Below are positions 1 to 5,600 of a stretch of 5,647 bases of DNA, in pieces. Position numbers and translations under genes: made by a program. Below the pieces are notes generated by a model. That model made no database searches. It worked only from the letters and a program-made list of their open reading frames with translations, and was not told the DNA's origin. This DNA comes from an uncultured Clostridium sp. Lineage in GTDB: Bacteria; Bacillota; Clostridia; TANB77; CAG-508. Position 1 is the first letter of the stretch. The number at the start of each line of letters is the position of its first letter. The stretch is taken from positions 1-5,647 of the forward strand of contig CAMCHB010000070.1 of assembly GCA_945874585.1 (NCBI GenBank). The letters are read 5' to 3'.

Positions 1-63
1 GTGCCTTTTACTGGCTTTATTTTCTTAATTTATCCTATGCTTGAGTCCTTTTAAAATTTCCTT

Positions 64-91
64 TCATTTTTTTCTCATTTCTGCATACAAT
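64..91 (+). promoter_or_regulatory. Candidate sigma-E-like (sporulation) promoter for the orphan gene
   Basis: The octamer CATACAAT at 84-91 matches the -10 consensus of Bacillus subtilis mother-cell sigma-E (CATACAMT, recalled from the literature) at every position. Thirteen bases upstream, TCATTTT at 64-70 matches the sigma-E -35 consensus (KMATATT) at six of seven positions, and the spacing is close to that expected. As a sigma-A promoter the site is poor: TACAAT is an acceptable -10, but nothing resembling TTGACA lies 16-18 bases upstream. Transcription would start near 97-100, leaving a leader of about 45 bases before the GTG at 144. This is inference from a single motif match in AT-rich DNA. 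Confidence 0.4.
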
Positions 92-107
92 GGCTTCAAG
101 AGAAATT

Positions 108-130
108 TTAATGCTACTTAATGCTACTTA
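108..130 (+). repeat. Short tandem direct repeat (10-bp unit) in the leader of the orphan gene
   Basis: The unit ATGCTACTTA occurs twice back to back (111-120 and 121-130) and is preceded by TTA at 108-110, giving about 2.3 copies. It lies between the candidate promoter and the ribosome binding site, so it would be in the 5' untranslated leader. Two copies could be a simple slippage duplication or a paired binding site. Nothing in the sequence decides between these. Confidence 0.7.
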
Positions 131-133
131 TTA

Positions 134-148
134 AGAAAGGTAGGTGAT
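134..148 (+). promoter_or_regulatory. Ribosome binding site running into the GTG start
   Basis: AGAAAGG at 134-140 lies only three bases before the GTG at 144. The whole stretch 134-148 reads like the full complement of the 16S rRNA 3' end (AGAAAGGAGGTGAT) with one extra T, so the start codon sits inside the extended Shine-Dalgarno match. The codon directly before GTG is an in-frame TAG (141-143), and no ATG, GTG or TTG follows in frame until residue 34. The GTG start is therefore effectively forced despite the unusually short spacing. Confidence 0.55.
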
Positions 149-389
149 TGTAATAGAAAAAAATACGGATTATAGTGCAAATTATTCTACCTTTGATCCG
201 AATTTGGATGCTCGTTACAATGACTATTTATCACGTGACCCTATGTTAAATCCCATGTTCCAATACGAACAGGCCTACATGTACTATCGCTATTTGACTG
301 CTCAGATGGATTATAAGATCAAATGCAAAGAATACGATAAACTTTGCCATCAAGATACCCGAAACGAACGTGGTCGAATCGTAGAATAA
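144..389 (+). CDS. Tyrosine-rich small protein of unknown function
   Basis: This is an 81-residue protein that I do not recognise. It starts with GTG; an in-frame TAG immediately upstream rules out a longer form. Eleven of 81 residues are tyrosine, clustered at 41-50 (Y41, Y45, Y47, Y48, Y50), with five methionines, no tryptophan and two cysteines (C61, C68). There is no signal peptide or membrane segment. Residues 38-68 look like an amphipathic, mostly helical stretch, and the C-terminal end is charged (several Arg, Lys, Asp and Glu). It stands alone on the + strand, convergent with ftsH, and ends in a strong terminator that begins within its stop codon. The promoter, ribosome binding site and terminator make it a believable gene rather than a chance ORF. 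The tyrosine-rich make-up and the sigma-E-like promoter would fit a small spore coat or mother-cell protein, but I see no similarity to CotJ or other coat families I know, so that role is a hypothesis. Confidence 0.7.
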   Translation: MIVIEKNTDYSANYSTFDPNLDARYNDYLSRDPMLNPMFQYEQAYMYYRYLTAQMDYKIKCKEYDKLCHQDTRNERGRIVE

Positions 390-427
390 AAAAGGAGCTG
401 TTGGCTAAATGCCAATAGCTCCTTTTT
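389..427. terminator. Bidirectional rho-independent terminator between convergent genes
   Basis: Bases 389-405 pair with 411-427 to make a 17-bp stem containing one G-T pair, closed by a 5-base loop (TAAAT, 406-410). The base of the stem is A5/T5, so each strand gives a U-rich tail after a GC-containing core (GGAGCT...AGCTCC). On the + strand it starts inside the TAA stop of the orphan gene (387-389). On the - strand it follows the ftsH stop by seven bases. It can therefore end both transcripts and insulate the two convergent units. Confidence 0.93.
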
Positions 428-434
428 ATTTCTT

Positions 435-2237
435 TTATTGTTGAAAAATAGATTCGAACTCTTCTCCATCAATTTTTTCTTTCTCTAGTAAAATACCAGC
501 TACAATATGAAGTTTATCTACATTATCATTTAATATTGTTAAAGCTCTTTCATATGCACTGTCAATGATCCTTTTCACTTCTTCATCTATGATATCGGCA
601 GTATGTTCACTATAATCTCTTGTGTGTCCAAAATCTCTACCTAAAAATACTTCTTCTTGTCCTGACCCAAACATAATGGTTCCTAATCTCTTACTCATAC
701 CATATTTCGTAACCATTTCTCTTGCTATTTTTGTTGCTCTTTCTATATCATTGCTTGCTCCTGTTGAAATATCATTTAAAATCAATTGTTCAGCCGCTCT
801 TCCGCCTAACATAGATACAATTGTTTCTTCCATTTCTGTTTTTGACATGAACGCCTTATCTTCTGTTGGTCGATACATCGTATAACCACCAGCCATTCCT
901 CTTGGTACAATTGAAATTTGATGAACTGGATCCTGGCTTGGTAAGAAACGACTTACAACTGCATGACCTGCTTCATGATAAGAAACCAATTTCTTTTCTT
1001 TGTCACTTCTGACACGTGTTTTCTTTTCTGGTCCCATTGTTACTTTAACCATAGCATCTTCAATGTCTGCCATGTCAATTTCACTTTTATTTTTACGAGC
1101 AGCTAATAAAGCAGCTTCATTTAATACATTTTCCAAATCGGCTCCTGAGAAACCTGAAGTGTTCTTGGCAATAATTTTTAGATCTACATCATCTCCTAGG
1201 TGTTTTTTACGTGCATGAACTTCTAGAATTTGTTCCCTAGCTTTAACATCTGGTGCAGATACTACAATTTGTCGATCAAATCTTCCTGGTCTTAATAAAG
1301 CTTTATCCAATACATCTGGTCGGTTCGTTGCTGCTAGCACAATAACGCCTTCATTTGGTGCAAATCCATCCATTTCAACCAATAATTGATTCAATGTTTG
1401 TTCTCTTTCATCGTGTCCACCGCCAAGTCCTGCTCCTCTTTGACGTCCTACAGCATCAATTTCATCAATAAACACAATACATGGAGCATTCTTTTTTGCT
1501 TGCTCGAACAAATCTCTTACACGAGAAGCACCAACACCAACAAACATTTCAACAAAGTCTGAACCACTGATAATAAAGAATGGTACGCCAGCTTCTCCTG
1601 CTACTGCTTTTGCTAACAATGTTTTACCAGTACCTGGTTGACCTACTAATAAAACGCCCTTTGGAATTCTAGCACCCATATCAATAAATTTTCTTGGTGT
1701 TTTTAAGAATTCTACAATTTCTTGTAATTCTTCTTTTTCTTCGTCAACACCAGCTACATCATCAAATGTAACACGATTTTTATCGGTTGGGCCACCAGCG
1801 ATTCTTGCTTTACTCTTGCCAAATGACATGGTTTTGTTGCCACCTTGTTGATTGTTCATAAATAAAAACCAGAACACCAAAAAGATAATCAAGATACCAA
1901 AAGGTGAAAGTAAGCTTAATAATGTAATGGCAAAAGACTGTGATTTTTCTGTTAATTGAAAGGAACCACTTGCCAATCCTTCTTGTGCATAGTCCATAAA
2001 ACTTTGAATGTTTGGAATATTCACTTCTTTTTGACTATTGTTTCCTTTTAAAGTAACCAATGCTTTTTTGCCATCAGAGGCAATTTCCATTTCTGTTACT
2101 TCTCCACTTTCAATTTTCATCAATAAATCTGAATAACTCATTTTGGTATCACTGTTATCAATAATTGATACAATAATTACCATAAAAATGATTCCTATCA
2201 CTAACCACATGGCTAGTGTTTTTAATCCGTTTTTCAA
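435..2237 (-). CDS. ftsH: ATP-dependent zinc metalloprotease FtsH
   Basis: This is the membrane-anchored hexameric AAA+ protease that unfolds and degrades damaged membrane proteins and selected cytosolic regulators. The 600-residue protein is full length for the family, near the short end because it lacks a long disordered tail. In order: transmembrane helix about 8-26, extracytoplasmic domain about 27-102, second transmembrane helix about 103-127, AAA+ ATPase about 155-400, and M41 peptidase about 405-598. Visible motifs are Walker A GQPGTGKT (199-206), pore loop MFVGVG (231-236, aromatic F232), Walker B IVFIDEID (254-261), second region of homology with arginine fingers R316 and R319, the zinc site HEAGH (421-425, catalytic E422) and the likely third ligand D497. 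The second Walker A residue is Q rather than the usual P; the essential K205 and T206 are intact. Translation starts at a TTG, supported by an ideal ribosome binding site. It lies 108 bp downstream of tilS with its own promoter candidate; the hpt gene usual at this position is missing. Confidence 0.98.
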   Translation of the reverse strand: MKNGLKTLAMWLVIGIIFMVIIVSIIDNSDTKMSYSDLLMKIESGEVTEMEIASDGKKALVTLKGNNSQKEVNIPNIQSFMDYAQEGLASGSFQLTEKSQSFAITLLSLLSPFGILIIFLVFWFLFMNNQQGGNKTMSFGKSKARIAGGPTDKNRVTFDDVAGVDEEKEELQEIVEFLKTPRKFIDMGARIPKGVLLVGQPGTGKTLLAKAVAGEAGVPFFIISGSDFVEMFVGVGASRVRDLFEQAKKNAPCIVFIDEIDAVGRQRGAGLGGGHDEREQTLNQLLVEMDGFAPNEGVIVLAATNRPDVLDKALLRPGRFDRQIVVSAPDVKAREQILEVHARKKHLGDDVDLKIIAKNTSGFSGADLENVLNEAALLAARKNKSEIDMADIEDAMVKVTMGPEKKTRVRSDKEKKLVSYHEAGHAVVSRFLPSQDPVHQISIVPRGMAGGYTMYRPTEDKAFMSKTEMEETIVSMLGGRAAEQLILNDISTGASNDIERATKIAREMVTKYGMSKRLGTIMFGSGQEEVFLGRDFGHTRDYSEHTADIIDEEVKRIIDSAYERALTILNDNVDKLHIVAGILLEKEKIDGEEFESIFQQ

Positions 2238-2242
2238 AGTAA

Positions 2243-2250
2243 TCCTCCTT
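2243..2250 (-). promoter_or_regulatory. Strong ribosome binding site that fixes the TTG start of ftsH
   Basis: Read on the - strand, AAGGAGGA at 2250-2243 is a near-perfect Shine-Dalgarno sequence five bases before the TTG at 2237-2235. The resulting N-terminus (MKNGLKTLAMWLVIG) is a short basic segment followed by a hydrophobic helix, as expected for FtsH. The next in-frame ATG (residue 10) would cut into that helix and has no such site, so TTG is the better start. Confidence 0.9.
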
Positions 2251-2275
2251 GTTTTTTTCTTATTTCATAAATCCA

Positions 2276-2304
2276 AATATAGCATATTTGTTTTCACAAT
2301 GCAA
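2276..2304 (-). promoter_or_regulatory. Extended -10 promoter candidate for ftsH
   Basis: On the - strand, TATATT (2281-2276) matches the sigma-A -10 at five of six positions and is directly preceded by TGC, an extended -10 element. Seventeen bases upstream is TTGCAT (2304-2299), a weak -35 sharing only the TTG. Extended -10 promoters tolerate a poor -35. The start would fall near 2269, giving a leader of about 30 bases that includes the ftsH ribosome binding site. No CtsR- or CIRCE-type heat-shock operator is visible around it. Confidence 0.65.
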
Positions 2305-2345
2305 TCTTTTTTTCGTATCCTCTATCTTCTGCATTTTTGCTTTTC

Positions 2346-3356
2346 TTACGGAAGGTTCGGTTCACATGTAAAAAAAACTTTTTTGTGACAAACCATTACT
2401 TTTAATATTTTATTCGGTTTTAAATACTTGTTACCTACTTCTTTTTCGCACAAACGAACAATGTCATCAATGTGTGTTTTCTCAATTCCCGTAAGGTTTC
2501 CGGTTAAATTTTTCAGAATCTTGATAACCATTTTTTTACGTAGAAACACATCACAAGCATTCCACTTTTTCAAATCCACTACAATTTGCTGTTTTGAATT
2601 TTCTTCTAATACAACCATTTGATAGGCTTTTTGAACTTGCTTATCTAGATAGGCATTTTCTTCTTGTGCAATTTGAGAAAGTCTAGCCAAAGTTTTGACA
2701 ATATTCGGATTGAATTCTTGCTGAATATACGGTATAGCAATATTTCGAATTTTATTCCTTGTATATTCATTTTGAAAATTGGTCTGATCCATACATGGTT
2801 TCAACTCTTTTTCCTCACAATATTGCTCAATCTGTTTACGTGAACAATCGATCAAAGGACGAATCCATTTCTTTTCACGCACCGGCATGATACCATTTAA
2901 TCCACTGATACCGCTTCCTCTCAATACATTCATCAGAATTGTTTCTGCATTATCATTTTGATGGTGAGCAATAGCAATTTTGTTGGCACCTGTTTTTTGA
3001 GCAATCTCTTTGAAAAAGGCATAACGTACTTCTCTTCCCATTTCTTCTAATCCTTTTTTTTGCTCTTTTGCCATTTCTAGCACATTTACTTCTTTAACAA
3101 AGCATTGGATTTTTCTTTTCTCACAATAATCTTGCACGTATTTTTCCTCTTGTTTTGCTTCCTTGCGCAATTGATGATTGACATGAGCTACTATTAACTC
3201 AATTGCGGGCAATTTTTCTTGTTGAATCTGTTTCAATACATGCAAAAGGCACATAGAATCTGGTCCACCAGACACAGCCACCACAATTTTGTCTTGTTCT
3301 TCCAACATCTGATATTGTACAATCGTTTGCCATACTTTTTGTTCCAAATCATTCAT
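2346..3356 (-). CDS. tilS: tRNA(Ile)-lysidine synthetase TilS, short form
   Basis: TilS uses ATP and lysine to convert C34 of the CAU-anticodon isoleucine tRNA to lysidine, so that it is charged with Ile and reads AUA. It is normally essential. The 336-residue protein has the N-type ATP-pyrophosphatase domain at about 22-210: PP-loop SGGPDS (29-34), HHQNDNAET (131-139, the family's HHxxDxAET motif), RGSGISGLNGI (146-156), DQTN (190-193) and YTRNKIRN (198-205). A helical middle domain follows to about 315. It ends there, about 100 residues short of the Escherichia coli and B. subtilis proteins, so the C-terminal TilS domain appears absent. I chose the ATG at 3356, one base after the dnaB stop. 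A TTG at 3407 would add 17 residues but lies inside dnaB and the added sequence does not look like the family. The purine-rich AGAAAGAAGG is 13 bases upstream, a weak spacing, which suggests coupling to dnaB translation. An A6-G-T8 run near the 3' end is a possible error site. Confidence 0.95.
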   Translation of the reverse strand: MNDLEQKVWQTIVQYQMLEEQDKIVVAVSGGPDSMCLLHVLKQIQQEKLPAIELIVAHVNHQLRKEAKQEEKYVQDYCEKRKIQCFVKEVNVLEMAKEQKKGLEEMGREVRYAFFKEIAQKTGANKIAIAHHQNDNAETILMNVLRGSGISGLNGIMPVREKKWIRPLIDCSRKQIEQYCEEKELKPCMDQTNFQNEYTRNKIRNIAIPYIQQEFNPNIVKTLARLSQIAQEENAYLDKQVQKAYQMVVLEENSKQQIVVDLKKWNACDVFLRKKMVIKILKNLTGNLTGIEKTHIDDIVRLCEKEVGNKYLKPNKILKVMVCHKKVFFTCEPNLP

Positions 3357-3357
3357 G

Positions 3358-4695
3358 CTAGTCTTGATACCTTCTTTCTGAATTAGCAAACTTTGTATAA
3401 TTTGCAATCCAAGCCAATTTCACGGTTCCTGTTGAACCACCTCTATGCTTAGCAATAATAACTTCTGCAATATTTTTTTCTTCACTGTTTTCATTGTAAT
3501 AATCATCTCGGTACAAAAACATAACAATATCCGCATCCTGTTCGATTGCACCTGATTCTCTTAAGTCTGACAAAATTGGTCGATGATCATCTTTTCTTTG
3601 CTCTGGTGCTCTAGATAACTGAGACAAAGCAATAACTGGTACATTTAATTCCTTGGCTAGTATTTTTAAGGAACGACTGATTTCTGAAATTTCTTGTTCA
3701 CGGCTTGCATTTTTCTTACCACTTGCTGTTACCAACTGCAAATAATCGATAATAACAAGACCTATATTCTTTTCCAATTTAAGTTTGCGGCATTTGGCAC
3801 GAATTTCTGCAATTGAAATACCTGGTGTATCATCAATGTAAATTGGTGCATCTGAAATACGGCCCAAAGCCTCTGCAAGTTTGGTCCAATCCTCTTCTTC
3901 AATTTTTCCAGTTTTAATCTTATTACTATCTACCATTGCTTCACTACACAAAATACGGTTTGCCACTTGTTCTTTTGACATTTCCAAGTTAAAAATAACG
4001 ACTGGTGTTTCTGAACGAATTGCTGCATTGGCCGCAATGTTAATAACAAAAGCAGATTTACCCATAGCTGGTCTTGCTGCGACCAAAATCAAATCTGAAT
4101 TGTGCAATCCTGCTGTACGATAATCCAATTCCGTAAACCCTGTTGGTATTCCGGTAATCATATCGCTTTTATTATACAATCTTTCAATTTGCGCAAAAGT
4201 ATCCACCAATACATCTTTAATAGGTGTATAGCTTGTTTTTGTACGGTCTTTTAATAAATCAAATATCTTTCTTTCTGATAAATCCATAATGTCTTCTACT
4301 TCTTCTGTTTGGCTATAACCCATTTGTACAATTTCATTTCCTGTTTTGATTAAATTGCGTAATAATGCTTTTTCTTCGACAATTTTGATATATTGTTCTA
4401 CATTGGCTGTAGTTGGCACCTTGTCTGGTAACATGGCCAAATATTCCAAACCACCAACATTTTCAAATTTTCCATTAGCTGTTAGTTCTGCTTTTACCGT
4501 AATAATATCAACTGGTTCAGAACGACTATATAAATTGGTAATAGCCTCGTAAATTGCCTTATTGTCTTCTCTGTAAAAATCATCTGGTTTTAAAACTTCA
4601 ATAGCAGATGCCACCGCATCTTTATCGGTTAGCATAGAACCTAAAATTGCTTGCTCTGCTTCAATATCATTGGGTGAAATTTTTCCAATTTCCAT
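3358..4695 (-). CDS. dnaB: Replicative DNA helicase DnaB (B. subtilis DnaC equivalent)
   Basis: This is the hexameric helicase that travels on the lagging-strand template, unwinds the replication fork 5' to 3' and recruits primase. The 445-residue protein is full length with no intein. The N-terminal primase-interacting domain is at about 7-110 (typical PNDIEAEQAILGSML at 8-22), then a linker at about 111-175 and a RecA-like C-terminal domain at about 178-443. Visible sites are Walker A RPAMGKS (208-214), catalytic glutamate E238 in NLEMS, Walker B LVIIDYLQL (313-321, D317), a Q-containing switch ALSQLSR (356-362, Q359), and KHRGG (416-420), whose R418 is the likely arginine finger. The ATG start has AAAGGAG eight bases upstream, overlapping the rplI stop codon. 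It lies between rplI (13 bp) and tilS (1 bp), almost certainly in one operon; rplI-dnaB adjacency is common in Firmicutes. Confidence 0.98.
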   Translation of the reverse strand: MEIGKISPNDIEAEQAILGSMLTDKDAVASAIEVLKPDDFYREDNKAIYEAITNLYSRSEPVDIITVKAELTANGKFENVGGLEYLAMLPDKVPTTANVEQYIKIVEEKALLRNLIKTGNEIVQMGYSQTEEVEDIMDLSERKIFDLLKDRTKTSYTPIKDVLVDTFAQIERLYNKSDMITGIPTGFTELDYRTAGLHNSDLILVAARPAMGKSAFVINIAANAAIRSETPVVIFNLEMSKEQVANRILCSEAMVDSNKIKTGKIEEEDWTKLAEALGRISDAPIYIDDTPGISIAEIRAKCRKLKLEKNIGLVIIDYLQLVTASGKKNASREQEISEISRSLKILAKELNVPVIALSQLSRAPEQRKDDHRPILSDLRESGAIEQDADIVMFLYRDDYYNENSEEKNIAEVIIAKHRGGSTGTVKLAWIANYTKFANSERRYQD

Positions 4696-4703
4696 ATTGA
4701 CTA

Positions 4704-4710
4704 CTCCTTT
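4704..4710 (-). promoter_or_regulatory. dnaB ribosome binding site overlapping the rplI stop codon
   Basis: On the - strand AAAGGAG (4710-4704) lies eight bases before the dnaB ATG, and its first two bases are the last two of the rplI TAA stop (4711-4709). A ribosome finishing L9 would cover this site, so dnaB translation may be coupled to rplI. The coupling is inferred; the overlap is seen directly. Confidence 0.85.
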
Positions 4711-5155
4711 ATTCTGATTTAATTGCTACTTTTAATTTGGCTGTTATATTTTCAAATAGTTTAATTTCTATTTGAAATTGTCCTAATGTTTTAATGGTTT
4801 CTTTTAACTGAATTTTCTTTTTATCTACTGTAATCTGATATTTGTTTTTCAATGCTTCTGCAATTTCTTTGCTGGTTACTCCACCAAATATTTTACCATT
4901 TTCACCTGCTTTTACCTTTAATTCTAGTGTAATATCTTTGATTTGATCGGCTATTTTTTGAGCTGCTTGTCTTTCCAAATCCTTTTGATAAGCTTGTGCA
5001 TCTTTCTTAGACTGTAATCTTGCCATGTTTCCCTGATCTGCTGGTACAGCCATTTTCTTAGGGAATAAAAAATTTCGTGCATAACCATCACTGGCGTTAA
5101 TCACTTGATCTTTCTTTCCTACTCCTTTAATATCTTGTAGTAATATAACCTTCAT
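4709..5155 (-). CDS. rplI: 50S ribosomal protein L9
   Basis: L9 binds 23S rRNA near the L1 stalk with its N-terminal domain and extends a long helix and C-terminal domain away from the 50S subunit; it helps maintain reading-frame fidelity. The 148 residues match the usual length. The N-terminal rRNA-binding domain (1-about 40) carries the L9 signature (GVGKKDQVINASDGYARNFL at 11-30, then PKKMA). A long connecting helix spans about 41-75, rich in Lys, Gln and Ala. The C-terminal domain includes KIFGGVTSKEIAEAL (88-102) and ends with IEIKLFENITAKLKVAI. F134 and Y106 occupy positions that are histidine in the Geobacillus stearothermophilus protein as I recall it, a mild divergence. The ATG start has AGGAGG (5168-5163) seven bases upstream. 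It is the first gene of the rplI-dnaB-tilS operon, behind a near-consensus promoter. Confidence 0.98.
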   Translation of the reverse strand: MKVILLQDIKGVGKKDQVINASDGYARNFLFPKKMAVPADQGNMARLQSKKDAQAYQKDLERQAAQKIADQIKDITLELKVKAGENGKIFGGVTSKEIAEALKNKYQITVDKKKIQLKETIKTLGQFQIEIKLFENITAKLKVAIKSE

Positions 5156-5194
5156 ATGAATTCCTCCTCTAATTTCCCCTATTGATTTTCCCTT

Positions 5195-5223
5195 ATTATA
5201 TAATATTTTTTGAAAACTGACAA
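5195..5223 (-). promoter_or_regulatory. Strong sigma-A promoter for the rplI-dnaB-tilS operon
   Basis: On the - strand, TTGTCA (5223-5218, five of six matches to TTGACA) and TATAAT (5200-5195, perfect) are separated by 17 bases, the optimal spacing. The spacer is AT-rich with an A-tract. Transcription would start near 5188, leaving a leader of about 33 bases before the rplI ATG that holds the AGGAGG site. This is the best promoter in the window, fitting high expression of a ribosomal protein gene. Confidence 0.9.
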
Positions 5224-5333
5224 TGTATTTTTCGTGGAATAATCGCCAGTTTCCTTATCAATCGCAAAAAAATATCAAAAGCTTGTTTGGTTTTTCTTGT
5301 TTTTCCAGATTATGTTATATCTCTATTCTATAA

Positions 5334-5364
5334 AAAAATTCAACTCAAGTAGAGTTGAATTTTT
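5334..5364 (-). terminator. Rho-independent terminator after the NUDIX gene
   Basis: Bases 5334-5346 pair perfectly with 5352-5364 (13 bp) around a 5-base loop. Read on the - strand, the stem ends in a run of seven T (5338-5332). It begins 14 bases after the stop codon of the NUDIX-type gene and separates that gene from the rplI promoter. The stem core has only four GC pairs, so it is a modest but well-formed terminator. Confidence 0.85.
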
Positions 5365-5378
5365 ATTATAGCGTAAAA

Positions 5379-5600
5379 CTACATGTCTTTTGCAATTTTT
5401 CGGCACCAAACTTTTACATCATCAAATGTTTCAAAATCCTTGCTTAATATTTCGTCAAGAGAAAACCACTTAAGACCATTCGTTTCTTTTTCATTCATAT
5501 TCAAAGAACCTTTTATCGGAATAGCCTTATATACAATATCAATGTGGATATGATTTGGTTTTACTATATTTTTCTGCAAAGCCAAAGGTCTAATAAAATC
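5379..5600 (-). CDS. NUDIX hydrolase, C-terminal fragment (5' end missing)
   Basis: Seventy-three codons of genuine sequence remain, running from the end of the biological DNA at 5600 to the stop at 5379-5381. The fragment contains NHIHIDIVYKA (16-26) followed by NEKETNGLKWFSLDEIL (36-52). This is the pattern of the last beta strands and helix of many NUDIX hydrolases (H-x-D-x-x-Y, then E...G-[LI]-x-W-[FV]-x-x-[DE]-[EL]-[IL]). NUDIX enzymes cleave nucleoside diphosphates linked to another group; the substrate cannot be told here. The NUDIX box (GX5EX7REUXEEXGU) would lie upstream in the lost part, so activity cannot be judged. The ORF can be extended to an apparent GTG at 5615, giving MYKRQ at the N-terminus, but those five codons are sequencing adapter and not part of the protein. 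It is followed by its own terminator, so it is separate from the rplI operon. Confidence 0.75.
   Translation of the reverse strand, partial: DFIRPLALQKNIVKPNHIHIDIVYKAIPIKGSLNMNEKETNGLKWFSLDEILSKDFETFDDVKVWCRKIAKDM

Noticed and set aside
1..54. Frame-1 open stretch to a TAA at 52-54, possibly a gene 3' end
   Set aside because: Only 17 codons touch the window edge and the translation has no recognisable signature, so it cannot be called a gene.
622..885. Open frame on the + strand opposite ftsH (and similar ones at 1000-1218, 2143-2388, 2428-2622, 3881-4123 and 4346-4552)
   Set aside because: They lie antisense to strongly supported genes, have no ribosome binding sites or family features, and are what low-GC coding sequence produces by chance.
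2260..2268. Two-codon ORF (ATG AAA TAA) in the ftsH leader, a possible regulatory mini-ORF
   Set aside because: It would begin at or before the predicted transcription start and has no ribosome binding site; very likely chance.
3354..3407. Longer tilS starting at a TTG inside dnaB (17 extra residues)
   Set aside because: It would overlap the dnaB 3' end, the added residues do not resemble TilS, and the ATG one base after the dnaB stop gives a typical N-terminus.
5224..5331. Non-coding stretch upstream of the rplI promoter, examined for a riboswitch, small RNA or leader peptide
   Set aside because: No stable hairpin, known leader motif or start codon with a ribosome binding site was found; it lies upstream of the promoter and so would not be in the rplI mRNA.
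5366..5390. TATAAT on the - strand just after the NUDIX stop, with TTGCAA upstream
   Set aside because: The spacing is 19 bases and the -35 is weak, and a terminator lies immediately downstream, so it would drive nothing.
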